From: Orobanche coerulescens
Taxonomy: Eukaryota; Streptophyta; Magnoliopsida; Lamiales; Orobanchaceae
NCBI GenBank assembly: GCA_033398695.1
Contig: CM065804.1
Span: 39,571,501 to 39,635,500, forward strand
Direction: 5' to 3'
DNA length: 64,000 bases
Shown: positions 1 through 11,381 of the stretch, in pieces
How the letters are laid out: every line of letters starts with the position of its first letter
How positions within the stretch are numbered: position 1 is the stretch's first letter
Translations under genes and position numbers: made by a program
The notes under the pieces: model-generated
What the model was told of the DNA's origin: nothing
Seen by the model: only the letters and a program-made list of their open reading frames with translations
The model's database searches: none

Positions 1-1538
1 ACCATCATGGTTTTCGTAAAGGTGACCCGTGTGTGTCGGGAATTAATATGCTTAGTTGAATATGTGTGCTAGTGTCGAGTATAGGATCACCTTACTTTCG
101 TGTGATATCATTATGTATGATTATGGTATCGGTAAATGTAAAGTGTAATTCTCTTGTCAAATTATGTGCTTGGAGTCACGTGGTTATGGATGAATATGTG
201 AGTTTGTGTGATATTGGTTGTGTCGTTCGGTGCTGTTGAGATCTTGTGCTCCCTTGTGAATTGATATAGTTCTGGGTCGTGAGTACGTGTTGGATAATAT
301 GGTCATTCTAGCAAGGTACCTCGACTATATATATTTTGTGTGTTTGACCTTTGAGAGTTGTGGTTTTGTAATATGTGAGTTGTTACTCTTCCACCTGGGG
401 ATGGCATGTGGCCTCTGGGGGCCGATACTAATGGGTACGGCCACGGAAGTGGACTTGGGTGCGTGTGTTGATGTTCTTCCACCTGGGGACGGTTCGACGG
501 GACCTCTGGGGGCCGATACTAATGGGTACGGCCGTGGAAGTGGTTTCCCACCTGGGGACGGTCCGACGGGGCCTCTGGGGGCCGATACTAATGGGTACGG
601 CCACGGGTTACCAAGTGTGGTTTCTGTGATGTTTATGTTGATGTTTTGATGATTAATTGTGATATGTCCGGAGTATCACAATGCTTTGCACTCGGGGTCG
701 AGATACATTATATATCAGGTCTTGTGTTTGGCTAGAATGGCATGAGAATAATGTGTTATGTGTAAAGTGTCTTTGTAAGTGAATCGCAGTGGATGATCGG
801 GTCGTGGGCCCTGTGTTTTGTGATCGAAATGGTTGGGCCGTGGACCCCGTGTCTTGTTAATGGATTTGCATTTTTGGAAAAATGAACTTTGGGGCTGTGA
901 CCCTAAGTGGCTTTCGAGGAATTCAGAACTTTTCTATTTCAAATGTTTTCAAAACTCCCGAGATTTGGAAGTGTTTTCAAAGTGCTTACTTGTTTTGTTT
1001 CTAGTTTCAAGACTTGAACTATTTTTAACCAAATAACATATCTCGGGAGTCTTTCGTTGTATTCTCGGAATGTGTTGTGTATGGCTCGTATTTGCACTTT
1101 ATACTTGCACTAGCGAAACAGTGGAGTTTTGCTAACCCCCGAGTAATCGGGGGGTGGATATCTGTATTGTGTCCAGGTACATGCAGGTTTTCGGAAGCAA
1201 GACACAGGATCGGTACACGGAATGATGAAAAACGAATGATACTAATCACACGAAGGCCAATTTTGGGTTCAGTTAGTCGGAGTCCATTGTATTGTCTTTT
1301 TCGCTGTCATATTGTCTATGTTATGAAGTATTTTACCCTTGCGTGGGTACGAGTATGGATAGAGTTATGTATTTTTGATTTTTAAGACAGTGACAAAAGA
1401 CCAAATAGGTCTAATGGTTCGTGATTTTTCCGTGTCGACATGTGATGTATTATGTTGTTTCGATGTTTAGCCTGGCGGATCCTCACGGAGAGGGTCTGCG
1501 GCGTGTAATATTCCCGGTTAGATTCTGGGGGTGTTACA
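1..1538 (+). repeat. Ty3/Gypsy LTR, 3' part (window starts inside it)
   Basis: The last bases read GGGGGTGTTACA, the same kind of LTR 3' end seen in the Gypsy elements at 17673-39497. Reverse complementing the block at 11382-12961 gives clear matches: the CAGACCCTC stretch near 1490, the run around CCCCCGAGTAATCGGGG near 1137-1153, and the start of this window (ACCATCATGGTTTTC against CCCATTAATGGTTTCC). The window therefore begins close to the LTR start. What follows 1538 is not a Met-tRNA primer site, so this is probably a solo or truncated LTR. ORFs at 287-649 and 1077-1385 inside it resemble no protein and are chance frames. Confidence 0.7.
390..606 (+). repeat. GC-rich tandem repeat inside Gypsy LTR (3 copies)
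   Basis: Three copies of a unit of about 65 bp start at about 390, 476 and 544. Each opens with CCACCTGGGGA, continues through GGGGGCCGATACTAATGGG and ends with TACGGCC. The first copy is shorter and more diverged, and a 20-bp spacer separates copies one and two. The copies are much more GC-rich than the surrounding LTR. A comparable two-copy repeat lies in the Gypsy-C LTR at 15615-15760. Confidence 0.85.
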
Positions 1539-3638
1539 ATATCAAAGTTTAAGTATAAAGTGAATGAATGTGGATTCAGTATTTTACCCCAGGCCCAAAC
1601 AAATATTCAAACAAATAGTAGCCCAATGGAGTGATCAACTCCCAAATGCGAAGGGACTGCATGCACGCATGCCCAATCACCAAACAAATATAATATGTAT
1701 TCATATCATCATAGTAGCCCAAACAAATAACAAACAAATCTAGGATGCATCCATATGCCCCTGCAAACAATTCATAATCGTTATAATGGCCATAGCAGAT
1801 AGCAGATAAGGGACGGTGTGGTACATCTCTCCAACCACACTAGAGTCATAACATTGGTGCATTAATGCTATGGTCATGGACCCCCCATAATTGGGATCAG
1901 ATAATGCCTGGGTAACTACTGAAGGGTCAAAAAGTACAAGTCCAAATCAAAGTGTAGGTCTCATTCATATAGTCAAAGTTCAATATCAAGGTTCGAATAA
2001 TCAAAGAGCTAATATCAAAGGTTCAGTTCACATGTATCAAATCAACGATGCAATGTCAAAGGTTCAAACGAAGAGTTCGAATATCAATAGTGCCAAATAA
2101 GATAGGCAAATAATATAGAAGAGAGAGAAAGGTTATGAGAGAGAAAGTAGTTGTACTCTTGCTGAAAGAGTACGGAATATCTGTACCTTATTCAACAGCA
2201 AAAGTAAACAAAGATAGATGGATCACAATATACAGGATCACTCCCACTTCACGGAACCTATACGGATCAATAACCAAGTATTACTTTAATTCCAAATGAA
2301 TTTGGTTACTCATTTTAGTAATATAAAAGACTTTGAGTGTGTAACCACCTTTTTAAGAAAACTCATCTTTTAATATCAAAACATGTATCATGTTTCCGGA
2401 TTTTTAAAGTATACTTGTTCACCTCTTGGATCCATAGAAAAATTACCCCAGGTAGGTACATATATTTTATACTTTGTGTAATTTTTGTCGAATTTTCAGG
2501 TAGTATAGCTATAGAACAAAAATTCCTTATCAAAACTAGTCCAGATTCGGTGACAGATTTGAGACTCAAAAAGTAAGCAATTAATAGACCATGATGTGCT
2601 ACTCTAACAATTCCACCAAAAACCACAAAGTCCAAACACTTCTTATATTTAAGCCCTATCCAATTTGAGTTAATGATTCCTTACTGATTTCAAAACAAAA
2701 ATCATAAACCAAGGTTGAAATTCGGATTACTAATTGACCGGTTTGACACTTGAAATTGTAAAATCAGAAAAGACATTCTCTCGACTTATAAAAATTACAA
2801 GACTTACATTCCATAAATTGATTTTAGATTCAAGAATCACTCAAAAACACGTTGGTATCATTAAAAAGGACCCCTTTCAATATGACCCAAAAACCTGACA
2901 GCATACTTAGAGATAAATTCAATACAACGCTAACCTCTATTTTAACCTTTTTATCAGCTTTTATCTATGAACAGGTTACAACTTGACGAATTTTTGAACC
3001 ATATCAGTACTCAAAAGTAAAATTCACAAAAATTCACATAGGTACTTCAATGTCCTTAGAACCCACACGAATTTTCCCAGAATTTATTAGTTAGTTTAAC
3101 CCCACACGACAAATACTCAAACTAAGACTATTCAGAAAACCGACCTGCAGTTGTACCCAAAAAGTATCCACCTCAACGACTTAACAAAACATCCAGAAAA
3201 AATTAACAAAAATTCATGGTATTACTAATCATGTAGAAGTTACATACAGGAGAGTTTAATGGCCCAACTTATTATAGTTTTTGAATCAAAAATCGACAAA
3301 GTGGACTGATTTCAGACTCCCGAATTTCAGATTCAACACTTAATCACACAAAAATCAAAAACACGACCAAAACAACTCGAAATCACACCAAACCAATTGG
3401 AGAACTTAACTAAGACATAAAAATAGCTTTTAATCAAAATAAACTGAATTGAATCATTAGATATCATGACCTATCTCATTCACAAATTCAAGTATACAAG
3501 CTGTCTTAATTCCAGAATTCATTTAAGCCATCATATAACGTGTTTAATCATACCAACGAACCCGAGACCTTCAATCTACCACCAAGTCTTCCTTTGTGCA
3601 TGCCTCGATCGAACGGGAATGATAGAGAACTAGGTAGC
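1539..3638 (-). repeat. Decayed LTR-like sequence, probably minus orientation
   Basis: AT-rich sequence with no credible coding region. It contains recurring short phrases (ATATCAAAG, GTTCGAATA) near 1970-2095. The Athila-1 insertion splits it, and it resumes at 9640, where a minus-strand TATA-like box and an end reading GGGTTTTACA (an LTR start on the minus strand) are seen. The left edge is unclear because it abuts or overlaps the LTR end at 1538. The last five bases (3634-3638) are the left GTAGC target-site copy. Confidence 0.35.
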
Positions 3639-3804
3639 TGTTAGGCGTATTTTTATACGTTTATTTATTATTATTTTGTATTATTTTGGAGAGTGAAATT
3701 GTCTAAATGAGCCCTTAATGCCTTAATTTTGTATGATTGACAGGAAATTGAAGTTCGGAAGCTAAAACGAGGCAAAACGGGTGAAAACGGCAAATATGGG
3801 CTAT

Positions 3805-3985
3805 GAGCCGCGGCACAAGGAAGCAGGGCCGCGGCACAGGAAGACACCCAGCCAAAGGCAGAGTAAACTGTACTCTGTGCCGCGGCACAGCCCAGGTGAG
3901 CCGCGGCACAGAAGAAATTAAGGACGCCCAGGCATCCAGCTGAAGACCCTGTGCCGCGGCACAGGTTTAGTGCGCCGCGGCACAC
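3805..3985. repeat. Array of CCGCGG-centred palindromes in Athila-1 U3
   Basis: Six copies of a motif centred on GCCGCGGCAC in about 180 bp. Two of them extend to the perfect 14-bp palindrome TGTGCCGCGGCACA. Spacing is irregular and the spacers differ from one another. The array ends about 90 bp upstream of the TATA box. In the 3' LTR one copy is degraded to GTGTCGCAGCACAG, as expected from loss of methylated CpG. Confidence 0.9.
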
Positions 3986-4077
3986 TTGGCGGTTTTTGGT
4001 TGTCCGCGCGGATTAGGGCCGTTTCGAAGCCAGTTTTCGACCTGCGGATACGGACGCGATTTGGAGGATATGCTGAG

Positions 4078-4087
4078 CTATAAATAG
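4078..4087 (+). promoter_or_regulatory. TATA box of Athila-1 LTR
   Basis: CTATAAATAG follows the palindrome array and precedes sequence conserved in both LTRs. It fits a plant TATA consensus and marks the likely U3 core promoter. Transcription would start about 30 bp downstream. The same box recurs in the right LTR near 8753. Confidence 0.65.
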
Positions 4088-4963
4088 GGTTTAAGACCCT
4101 AATTAATGATGTTTGGATCTTTTATCTTTTGGAGCTTAAGCTTGGAGACGGCAGAAGAAGAGGGAAGCAGAAGACTTCAAAGGCAGAGGGCGGAAGCTGA
4201 AGAACGGAGGAATCCGAGCTTCATCTGCGTTTGATTTTTATGCTTTCATTTATTTATTCTGTAATTTCAATTATTAGTATGTCAGGCTAAAGCCCTAATC
4301 TAGGGTTTTGATGAAACCTAAGTTTTGACGAATTGCTTGAGATTATCCAATTAATTACCTTTTTGTTGAGTTTTCCCAATTGTGTTTAATGCTTGCAATT
4401 ATCTGGCCAATAGTTGTATTGATTTAATCATTCAATTCGAATCGGGAGAGGAGAATTGGTGAGGAACTATTGGTGAGGACCGTTTTATTCTGTGAGATAG
4501 GAATATACTCATAGGAACTACGTGGCCTTTGGGAGATTTTATGCTTTTCGCCTATTGACGAATTAATTCACCTAGGAATAGAGTGCGTTATTCGCCATTA
4601 GATAAATCTATTGACCTCGGGAGAGGCGGTAGAATATATTAGCAATCTCCGCCTTCAATAAATTGGGAAAATTATTTATTAAGGATAATCGAGAGTAAAT
4701 TCGGATAAACCGAGGTGGATTCAGAATCCTAGACTTATTCATCATTTGATTTCTTTTATTCAAGCTATCGTTTTTTACTGTTTAATCGCTTAGTAATTCT
4801 TTTAGTTATTAATTGCAAAAACCCAAATTCGATTGTTCAAATAAAATTGGAATACACAAAAATCGGTAGTTAGAGATTCAGTCCTCGTGGGAACGATACT
4901 CTACTTATCACTTTATTACTTATAAACGATGACATGCACTTGCGTGTAAGAAATATCGCAACA

Positions 4964-5866
4964 AGTTTGTTGAAAAAAAGAAAACTCGAGGAGTTTGAAA
5001 CTGTCGCCTTGACGGAGGAATGCAGCGCAATTTTACAAAAGAAGCTCCCACCTAAATTGAAAGATCCGGGAAGCTTCAACATACCGTGCACCATGGGGAA
5101 TCTTTCGTTTAATAAGGCACTGTGCGATCTCGGTGCTAGTATCAACCTCATGCCTCTGTCGATTTTCAAAAAGCTGGATATTGGGGAAGCCAAGCCAACA
5201 ACAGTCTCCTTACAATTGGCGGATCAATCGATTAAGTATCCGATGGGAGTGATTGAGGATGTATTAGTCAAAGTTGATAAGTTCATCTTTACGGCCGATT
5301 TCATCGTACTCGACATGGAGGAAGATGAAGATATCCCAATCATCTTGGGACGACCATTTTTAGCGACTGGCCGAACCCTTATAGACGTGGAAAAAGGGGA
5401 GTTAACTCTGAGGGTCCAAGACGAGCAAGTTACTTTTCAAGTATTCAAATCTTTCCCATGTCCCGGAAGTGTTGATAAAAGGTCACAAGGTGAAAGTGTA
5501 GATGTAGTTGAAAGAGGAAAGCACCGAAAACATAGTCGGTTGAAAAATTCAGATTCGGTGGCAGATGGTTCAATTTTTAAGAAGGGTGCAGAACGAGTAG
5601 CGTTTCTCGAGCATGCGGACAAATCTGCTGCAGTCTTGAGTGCGTTCGTGAAGGAGGAGAGTAAGCCGGAAGCCCAGCGGACATATAGTCATGAGAAAAA
5701 CGGGTGTTTCGGGAAGTTGTTCACATCGAAACCTTTCCGCAAACAACATTTGAGGCCCGAACCGAAAGTCGAATCGTTAACGACCGATGGTCATAATTTT
5801 GAAAACCATATGAACGGTTCGATGATCGGGGCGGAAACCAAATGGAGTTTGCGAAAAGCGAACTAA
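4964..5866 (+). pseudogene. Athila-type aspartic protease region (pol fragment)
   Basis: An open frame of 310 codons can be read from an ATG at 4934 inside the LTR, so that start is artificial: the coding remnant begins at the deletion joint after 4963. Residues about 40-175 match the retropepsin-like domain of plant Athila elements: a lead-in KLKDPGSFNIPC, the active-site region ALCDLGASINLMP (DLG in place of DTG, as I recall for this family), a LADQSIKYP segment, DFIVLDMEEDEDIPIILGRP and FLATGRTLIDV. After about residue 190 the sequence is a hydrophilic linker ending at a stop at 5864-5866. RT, RNase H and integrase do not follow, so it is a truncated relic. The family call is from memory of Athila proteins. 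Confidence 0.8.
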
Positions 5867-5902
5867 TATTTTCAAATAGGTCCGGCTGAAGACTATAAAC
5901 TT

Positions 5903-5927
5903 AGCGCTCCTCGGGAGGCAACCCGAG
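5903..5927 (+). ncRNA. Conserved post-coding hairpin with AGGCAA loop (Athila-1)
   Basis: After TAGCGCT, CTCGGG (5910-5915) can pair with CCCGAG (5922-5927) around the loop AGGCAA. Athila-2 has the same loop at 35349-35366 but a different stem, consistent with selection on RNA pairing. In both elements it lies within about 65 bp after the coding stop. It is an RNA structure element, not a separate gene. Confidence 0.6.
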
Positions 5928-6074
5928 TATTAGTTGTAGATTCTTTATTGTTTTCTTGCAATTTTAGAGTCTTTCTTTGTCGTCATTCTTCTTTGATCCG
6001 TCCTTCCCTCTCGTCTTGATGTTTTCGTGTAAAAATTCTGTGCAGGAATCAGCAAAGGGGAGGAATTCAATGAT

Positions 6075-6411
6075 GGGCCGCGGCACAGCAAAAGTGAGCC
6101 GCGGCACACACCAGCTGATGAAAAATGGCCGACCAAACTGTACACTGTGCCGCGGCACGATCTAACTGAGCCGCGGCACACTAGGTCACTGAGCCGCGGC
6201 ACACTAATCCTGAGCCGCGGCACATCAAATGGCCGAGAAACACCCAGGAGATTGTACTTTGTGCCGCGGCACGCGGAAAATGAACCGCGGCACACTAACA
6301 CACTGAGCCGCGGCACACGAAGTCTGAGCCGCGGCACCCGGCGGTATTACAAAATGTCCCAGGCCTACTGTACTTTGGGCCGCAGCTCACTTATATTGTG
6401 TCGCGGCCCCC
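6075..6411. repeat. Second, internal CCGCGG-palindrome array of Athila-1
   Basis: Ten copies of a motif around GAGCCGCGGCACAC or TGTGCCGCGGCAC, plus two decayed ones near 6377-6410, spread over about 335 bp. It shares more than the palindromes with the LTR array: AAACTGTAC followed by CTGTGCCGCGGCAC occurs in both. It is thus a diverged internal copy of U3-type sequence. No TATA box is obvious directly after it. Frames read through it (5945-6437) are artefacts of the repeat. Confidence 0.85.
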
Positions 6412-7114
6412 GTCGCAAAATAAGAGCAACCAGGTAGGGATCATTCAATCGATCGGCCTGCACAAGGTACCTTCTTCCCTCCCTTCCTTCCTTCCGTCGC
6501 ACAATGAGGTCAGTTGATACCATTCTACTAGTCTCCTTCTCAAATTATCCAGGTAATTTTTGAATTCTAAATCATAAGTGATTCTTGATGTGAAAAGAAT
6601 TGAAGTTATATATTGCCAGTTGTTCTTCACTGTTGTTTCTAAAATGGAGTTGGAATATGGGGAATTTGATATTGTGATGGAATTGATATTTATGAACGAA
6701 TTGTTGATGATAGTTGTCGTGATTCAGGGTTATTTTCTGTGTTATTATTTTTGGGATTTGGATTTAACCATCAATATTTTTGTTCTTCATTTTAACTGGT
6801 GCACACAAAGTGTTTGATAAATTGCAGCAATGGAAAATTGGTAAGCTAGGCATTTTCAAAATTATATGCAATGAATCATGTTATCGAATTACATTATCCC
6901 CAACCCTTACATCATGTTAAACTTGAGAGCTCGTACTTAACTTCCTTTTTGATGATGCCAGCTCATTTATTCACACTCCGCATGATGTAGTCAAGAAGCG
7001 TGCAAGCTCACCGGATGATGCCGGCACCAGCTCGTGAGCGGACTGGAGGGGAGTACTTGACCTTTTACTTTTATTGCATATCATTTTTTTGTCCATTGAG
7101 GTCAATGTACGTCC
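6412..7114 (+). other. Athila-1 internal region with no recognised content
   Basis: Non-coding sequence between the internal palindrome array and a PPT-like run. There is a short TTCC-rich stretch near 6474-6496. No reading frame here resembles a known protein, and nothing comparable was noticed in Athila-2. Confidence 0.5.
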
Positions 7115-7130
7115 TAAGTTTGGGGGGGGG
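7115..7130 (+). promoter_or_regulatory. Internal PPT-like purine run of Athila-1
   Basis: TAAGTTTGGGGGGGGG repeats the core of the true PPT before the 3' LTR (TTAAGTTTGGGGG, 8301-8313). Athila-2 has an equivalent at about 35573-35585 (CTAAGTTTGGGGG). A second purine tract could prime plus-strand synthesis internally, but that is inference. Confidence 0.5.
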
Positions 7131-7561
7131 ATTTACTTTTCGTCGTTACATTCATTGCTGTACTGATTTTGTTGCACTTTTCATTACTTTGCGTTAATTT
7201 TTTTTTCGATAGCCTTGCTTGTCTTAATTCTTCTTTATTCGTGAATTTTTCGTGTTTCTATTTGTGTGATACTGATGTTACGACACTGTTTTTCTCTCCG
7301 AAGAAACGGTCGAGTTTTAGTCGAGTTGTAGTCAGTAATTTCGGTTTCTGCTTAGTATTCATTTAGGTCCAAAATTTTTCGTGATTGTAGAGGTCTTGGC
7401 GGATAAGAGAGGATACATGCTTGTTTTAAAATCACCGTCGATACGTTTGGTTACATTTTTCAGTTAGTTAGTCGTCTAGTTACATTAGTCATGTTGGCAC
7501 CTAGATTGAGTTTAAAGTCGGTCAGTTTTTCCCAAAAGTCGAGATAATGTTGTTCTATGAG

Positions 7562-7740
7562 GGGAAGTCTAGTAACCGGGGGTATTCGCGTGACCCATTG
7601 TTTACTCTCGCGTAAAACGACGACCCTGATTAGACTAGTGATTTAGATATCTCACATGTGCCAATGATAGGGAGCCTAGTAACCGGGGGTATTCGTGTGA
7701 CCCGTTGTTTACTCTCGCGTAAAACGGCGACCTTAATTCG
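7562..7740 (+). repeat. Direct repeat in 3' non-coding region of Athila-1
   Basis: Two copies (about 7566 and 7674, roughly 108 bp apart) of a block opening CTAGTAACCGGGGGTATTCG and ending CTCTCGCGTAAAACG. A third, weaker relative starts near 7791 (CTTAGTAACTAGAAGC). Athila-2 has the same arrangement at 36187-36350 and 36410, so the repeat is ancestral. Confidence 0.8.
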
Positions 7741-8300
7741 GACATGCGGAAATTATATATTCGAGTTGTTTCTCCACTGTAGATGGGAACTTAGTAACTA
7801 GAAGCATCCATATGCCCCATGAGTGTCTTTTACGTCAAACGGTTTCCCAATACATGAGAATGGAAGTTCCACCCTAGGATTATCCCGATGAAACATCCCG
7901 AGATCCTAACCTAGTGGTCAACTCGAATCAAATTCTTGAACATATATATAAGGGGATACTGTCCGAGGTTTATTTGTTATGAAACTCGTGAAAATTGTGC
8001 CACTAGACTGTGAAACGGGACGAACTAGCTTGTTTATTTTAGCCTTTCATATTGACGGTCGATTTGACTCACGTTTTGTTAATCTTTGAGCTGGATTTTC
8101 TTCATGAACGAGTGATTAGGATTGAACTTGATTACTTTGCGGAATCATTATTCTGAGTGCAGCTCGCTATTATGACACTCATATTATTTTGAGAGAATTA
8201 CAGGATAGTATTGATTAGGTTGAACACTATGAGTTGCACGATGATTCACGACATTCTTCTATTGAATTTAATTCTTTTTTGCTTGAGGACAAGCAAAGGC

Positions 8301-8317
8301 TTAAGTTTGGGGGTATT
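8301..8317 (+). promoter_or_regulatory. Athila-1 polypurine tract
   Basis: TTAAGTTTGGGGGTATT lies directly before the 3' LTR, downstream of GCTTGAGGACAAGCAAAGG. The same block sits before the Athila-2 3' LTR. It would prime plus-strand DNA synthesis. Confidence 0.75.
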
Positions 8318-9634
8318 TGTTAGGCGTATTTTTATACGTTTATTTATCATTATTTTGTATTATTTTGGAGAGTGAAATTGTCTAAATGAGCCCTTAATGC
8401 CTTAATTTTGTATGATTGACAGGAAATTGAAGTCCGGAAGCTAAAACGAGGCAAAACGGGTGAAAACGGCAAATCTGGGCTATGAGCCGCGGCACAAGGA
8501 AGCAGGGCCGCGGCACAGGAAGACACCCAGCCAAAGGCAGTAAATCAGACTGTGCCGCGGCACGACCCAGTGAGCCGCGGCACGTAAGAAATTAAGGACG
8601 ACTGTGCATCCAATAAGACCCCGTGTCGCAGCACAGTTTAGTGCGCCGCGGCACACTTGGCGGTTTTTGGTTGTCCGCGCGGATTAGGGCCGTTTCGAAG
8701 CCAGTTTTCGACCTACGGATACGGACGCGATTTGGAGGATATGCTGAGCTATAAATAGGGTTTAAGACCCTAATTAATGATGTTTGGATCTTTTATCTTT
8801 TGGAGCTTAAGCTTGGAGACGGCAGAAGAAGAGGGAAGCAGAAGACTTCAAAGGCAGAGGGCGGAAGCTGAAGAACGGAGGAATCCGAGCTTCATCTGCG
8901 TTTGATTTTTATGCTTTCATTTATTTATTCTGTAATTTCAATTATTAGTATGTCAGGCTAAAGCCCTAATCTAGGGTTTTGATGAAACCTAAGTTTTGAC
9001 GAATTGCTTGAGATTATACAATTAATTACTTTTTTGTTGAGTTTTCCCAATTGTGTTTAATGCTTGCAATTATCTGGCCAATAGTTGTATTGATTTAATC
9101 ATTCAATTCGAATCGGGAGAGGAGAATTGGTGAGGAACTATTGGTGAGGACCGTTTTATTCTGTGAGATAGGAATATACTCATAGGAACTACGTGGCCTT
9201 TGGGAGATTTTATGCTTTTCGCCTATTGACGAATTAATTCACCTAGGAATAGAGTGCGTTATTCGCCTTTAGATAAATCTATTGACCTCGGGAGAGGCGG
9301 TAGAATATATTAGCAATCTCCGCCTTCAATAAATTGGGAAAATTATTTATTAAGGATAATCGAGAGTAAATTCGGATAAACCGAGGTGGATTCAGAATCC
9401 TAGACTTATTCATCATTTGATTTCTTTTATTCAAGCTATCGTTTTTTACTGTTTAATCGCTTAGTAATTCTTTTAGTTATTAATTGCAAAAACCCAAATT
9501 CGATTGTTCAAATAAAATTGGAATACACAAAAATCGGTAGTTAGAGATTCAGTCCTCGTGGGAACGATACTCTACTTATCACTTTATTACTCGTAAACGA
9601 TGACGTGCACTTGCGTGTAAGAAATATCGCAACA
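8318..9634 (+). repeat. Athila-1 3' LTR
   Basis: Same ends as the 5' LTR and followed at once by the GTAGC target duplication. It differs mainly in the palindrome array (8484-8657), where two stretches are shortened and one palindrome is lost to substitutions. Confidence 0.95.
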
Positions 9635-9639
9635 GTAGC

Positions 9640-10053
9640 CGCCGTTTTTAGTTTTAGGTTTTAGGGTTTTTAGTTTTGTGAAGTATGTGTGTGATATATA
9701 TAGGCGAGTGGGGAGGAATTCCAAAAAAGAAAATGCCTAAATTATGGGGATTTGATGAAAGACTTTGCCAAATTTAAAACCCATCACGAACTTTGACATG
9801 ATTCACGATTCCATATATTTGTGTACAACATATCATTCGGCTAGGGACAAAAATAGAAAACGTGTGACAATTTTAAATGTGTACAAATTATTTCAGTATA
9901 AGTCTTATATTCATATTACATTAATTTGTTCAAATGTTAACGATTTAAATACTTAGGTTATAATCGTAATGCAATATTTTAAATAATTAAACGTTTTTTT
10001 ATAGATTCGAGATTAAAGGGTATTTTAACATGTTCAAAAATCTGGGTTTTACA
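9640..10053 (-). repeat. Continuation of decayed LTR-like sequence interrupted by Athila-1
   Basis: On the minus strand it starts TGTAAAACCCAGATTTTTGA (from 10053), a typical Gypsy LTR opening. A TATA-like CTATATATA lies at about 9695-9703, followed by AC-rich leader-like sequence up to the Athila-1 insertion. Together with 1539-3638 this would make an LTR of about 2.5 kb. There is no partner LTR in the window, so the call stays tentative. Confidence 0.35.
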
Positions 10054-10556
10054 CCAGCCCTGCAGCAGCACAATCTTTTGTTTGTCTAGCCTCACAGCTC
10101 ATCCAATTCTGTCCATTAACACGACCCATATCCCCATGGCCCAACCTACTACTACAGCCCATGGCTCCAACAATGTCCAGTAGCCCCAATTCAGCCTTTA
10201 ACACATCCCGCCCATCTCCAGCAGCACCCACCACATCAAACCACTCACCTCCTCGCTCTCTTCTCAACTATGAAACTTCAATCACCAGATGAAGATTGGT
10301 ATATGGACTCTGGTTCCATTGCTGACATGAATTTAACAAAGATAACCTTTCTTCCTACGTACCATATTATATGTCAAGTTCAATATTGGGTGGGTTGATC
10401 ATGAGGCAAGTACAAGAGTAGATTGTGGTGAATAGTCTATTAGATTTTATAAAAATTTTGTTTAAAAGTATTTGTATTCAATGTTTGTTGGTTAGTGGAA
10501 CACTTCTTCTTGCATTTTATCAAACTATATCACAACTTGCCTTTTGAATGACTTTG
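10054..10556. other. Unassigned stretch
   Basis: About 500 bp with no supported feature. The minus-strand 72-codon frame at 10049-10267 has no recognisable domain. It may be the end of an unidentified repeat. Confidence 0.4.
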
Positions 10557-11381
10557 TGTTGGAATAGTTAATGAATTTAATTTTATATTGTAAAATTAAA
10601 TATCATAGGATCGATCTACGTTCCGAGTAGATGATCATGGTATATTCACATTCTCTAAACCGATTCCTGGTAAGTGAGATAGTGAATTAAAGTTTATCAC
10701 TTAATTGTGGATTAATGAGAGATGGCACATGTGATGGGCTTAAAGCCATACGCGTGCACACGCGCGCCGCCGCCCGCCCGCCTCGCCACCGCCTCGGCCG
10801 CGGACCGGACATTGCATCTTGGCAATTGGTCTTTGGGCTGTTCTTTGGGCCTGGTCGTGGGCTTGACCTTGGGCTAGGCCTTGCTTGCTTAAAGATTTTT
10901 TTGGACTAGCTCAACAATGTTGTTAGGCTCGTATGTGCACATAAGGATGTCCAGGTACATCTGTCGAGCGGTCAAGGAGATGAATACAGTCCAGGTGCGT
11001 CCTAGCTATTCAAATTCAATCAGAACATGGCAGTAACCTCCCAGGTGGGATGAGGAGGAGTAAATGGCTGTTTTGAATTCTGTAACTCCTACCTTTTTGA
11101 AATCTGAACTCCTGTATCAATGCAGTATGAATGCTTGCATTATGACAGCCATCAGTGACTGTGTTAAATCCTAATAGGTGTGAGATGGCCTATAAATAGG
11201 CATGCATATCATTTGCATCAGTACATGCAAAAAAATCGACATACACAGTTTCTGCATACATAATCGGCTTCGTCCTCACCTCGTTCCAGTTCGTCAGAGC
11301 TCGTTGGTTTTGTGGTGCTACTACCTTCGAGACGATGTCGTTTTATCTTTGGAGACCATACGTTAGAACCGAGAGCACTAT
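10557..11381 (+). repeat. Copia-type LTR fragment
   Basis: Starts TGTTGGAATAGTTAATG, a common Ty1/Copia LTR opening, followed by the inverted pair ATTTAATTTTA / TAAAATTAAAT (about 10575-10600). Around 10757-10803 is a CG-rich block of GCC repeats, and TATAAATAGGCATGC lies near 11189, a good TATA box. The end near 11380 (GAGAGCACTAT) meets the start of a minus-strand Gypsy LTR, which probably inserted here. No coding region; the 64-codon frame at 10715 spans the CG-rich block and is not credible. Confidence 0.55.

Larger units (their letters stand above)
3639..4963 (+). repeat. Athila-1 5' LTR
   Basis: Begins TGTTAGGCGTATTTTTATACG and ends ATCGCAACA. It is nearly identical to the right LTR (8318-9634); most visible differences fall in the palindrome array, where the right copy has lost some bases and several CpGs. 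U3 carries the array at 3805-3985, then a TATA box at 4078-4087. Confidence 0.95.
3639..9634 (+). mobile_element. Athila-1: Athila-like Ty3/Gypsy element, internally deleted
   Basis: Two LTRs of 1325 and 1317 bp, both starting TGTTAGGCG and ending ATCGCAACA, are flanked by the direct repeat GTAGC (3634-3638 and 9635-9639). The internal part runs 4964-8317 and keeps only a protease-like frame, a conserved hairpin, a palindrome array, a 3' untranslated-type region and a polypurine tract. The tRNA-Asp primer site found in Athila-2 is missing here: the left LTR joins directly to mid-coding sequence, so the primer site, gag and leader were deleted. Assignment to the Athila branch rests on the protease sequence, the GCTTGAGGACAAGCAAAGG stretch before the PPT and the similarity to Athila-2. 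Confidence 0.93.

Noticed and set aside
3671..3985. Cys/Arg/Ala-rich minus-strand ORFs (also at 5945-6437, 33230-33483 and 37001-37335)
   Set aside because: They are translations of the CCGCGG palindrome arrays in several frames.
3805..6411. CRISPR-like arrays of short palindromic repeats
   Set aside because: Spacing is irregular, repeats are partial and lie in plant retrotransposon LTRs; no cas genes are present.
10049..10909. Small ORFs as host genes
   Set aside because: No domain, no homologue I recognise, one across a GCC-rich LTR block; short length fits chance.
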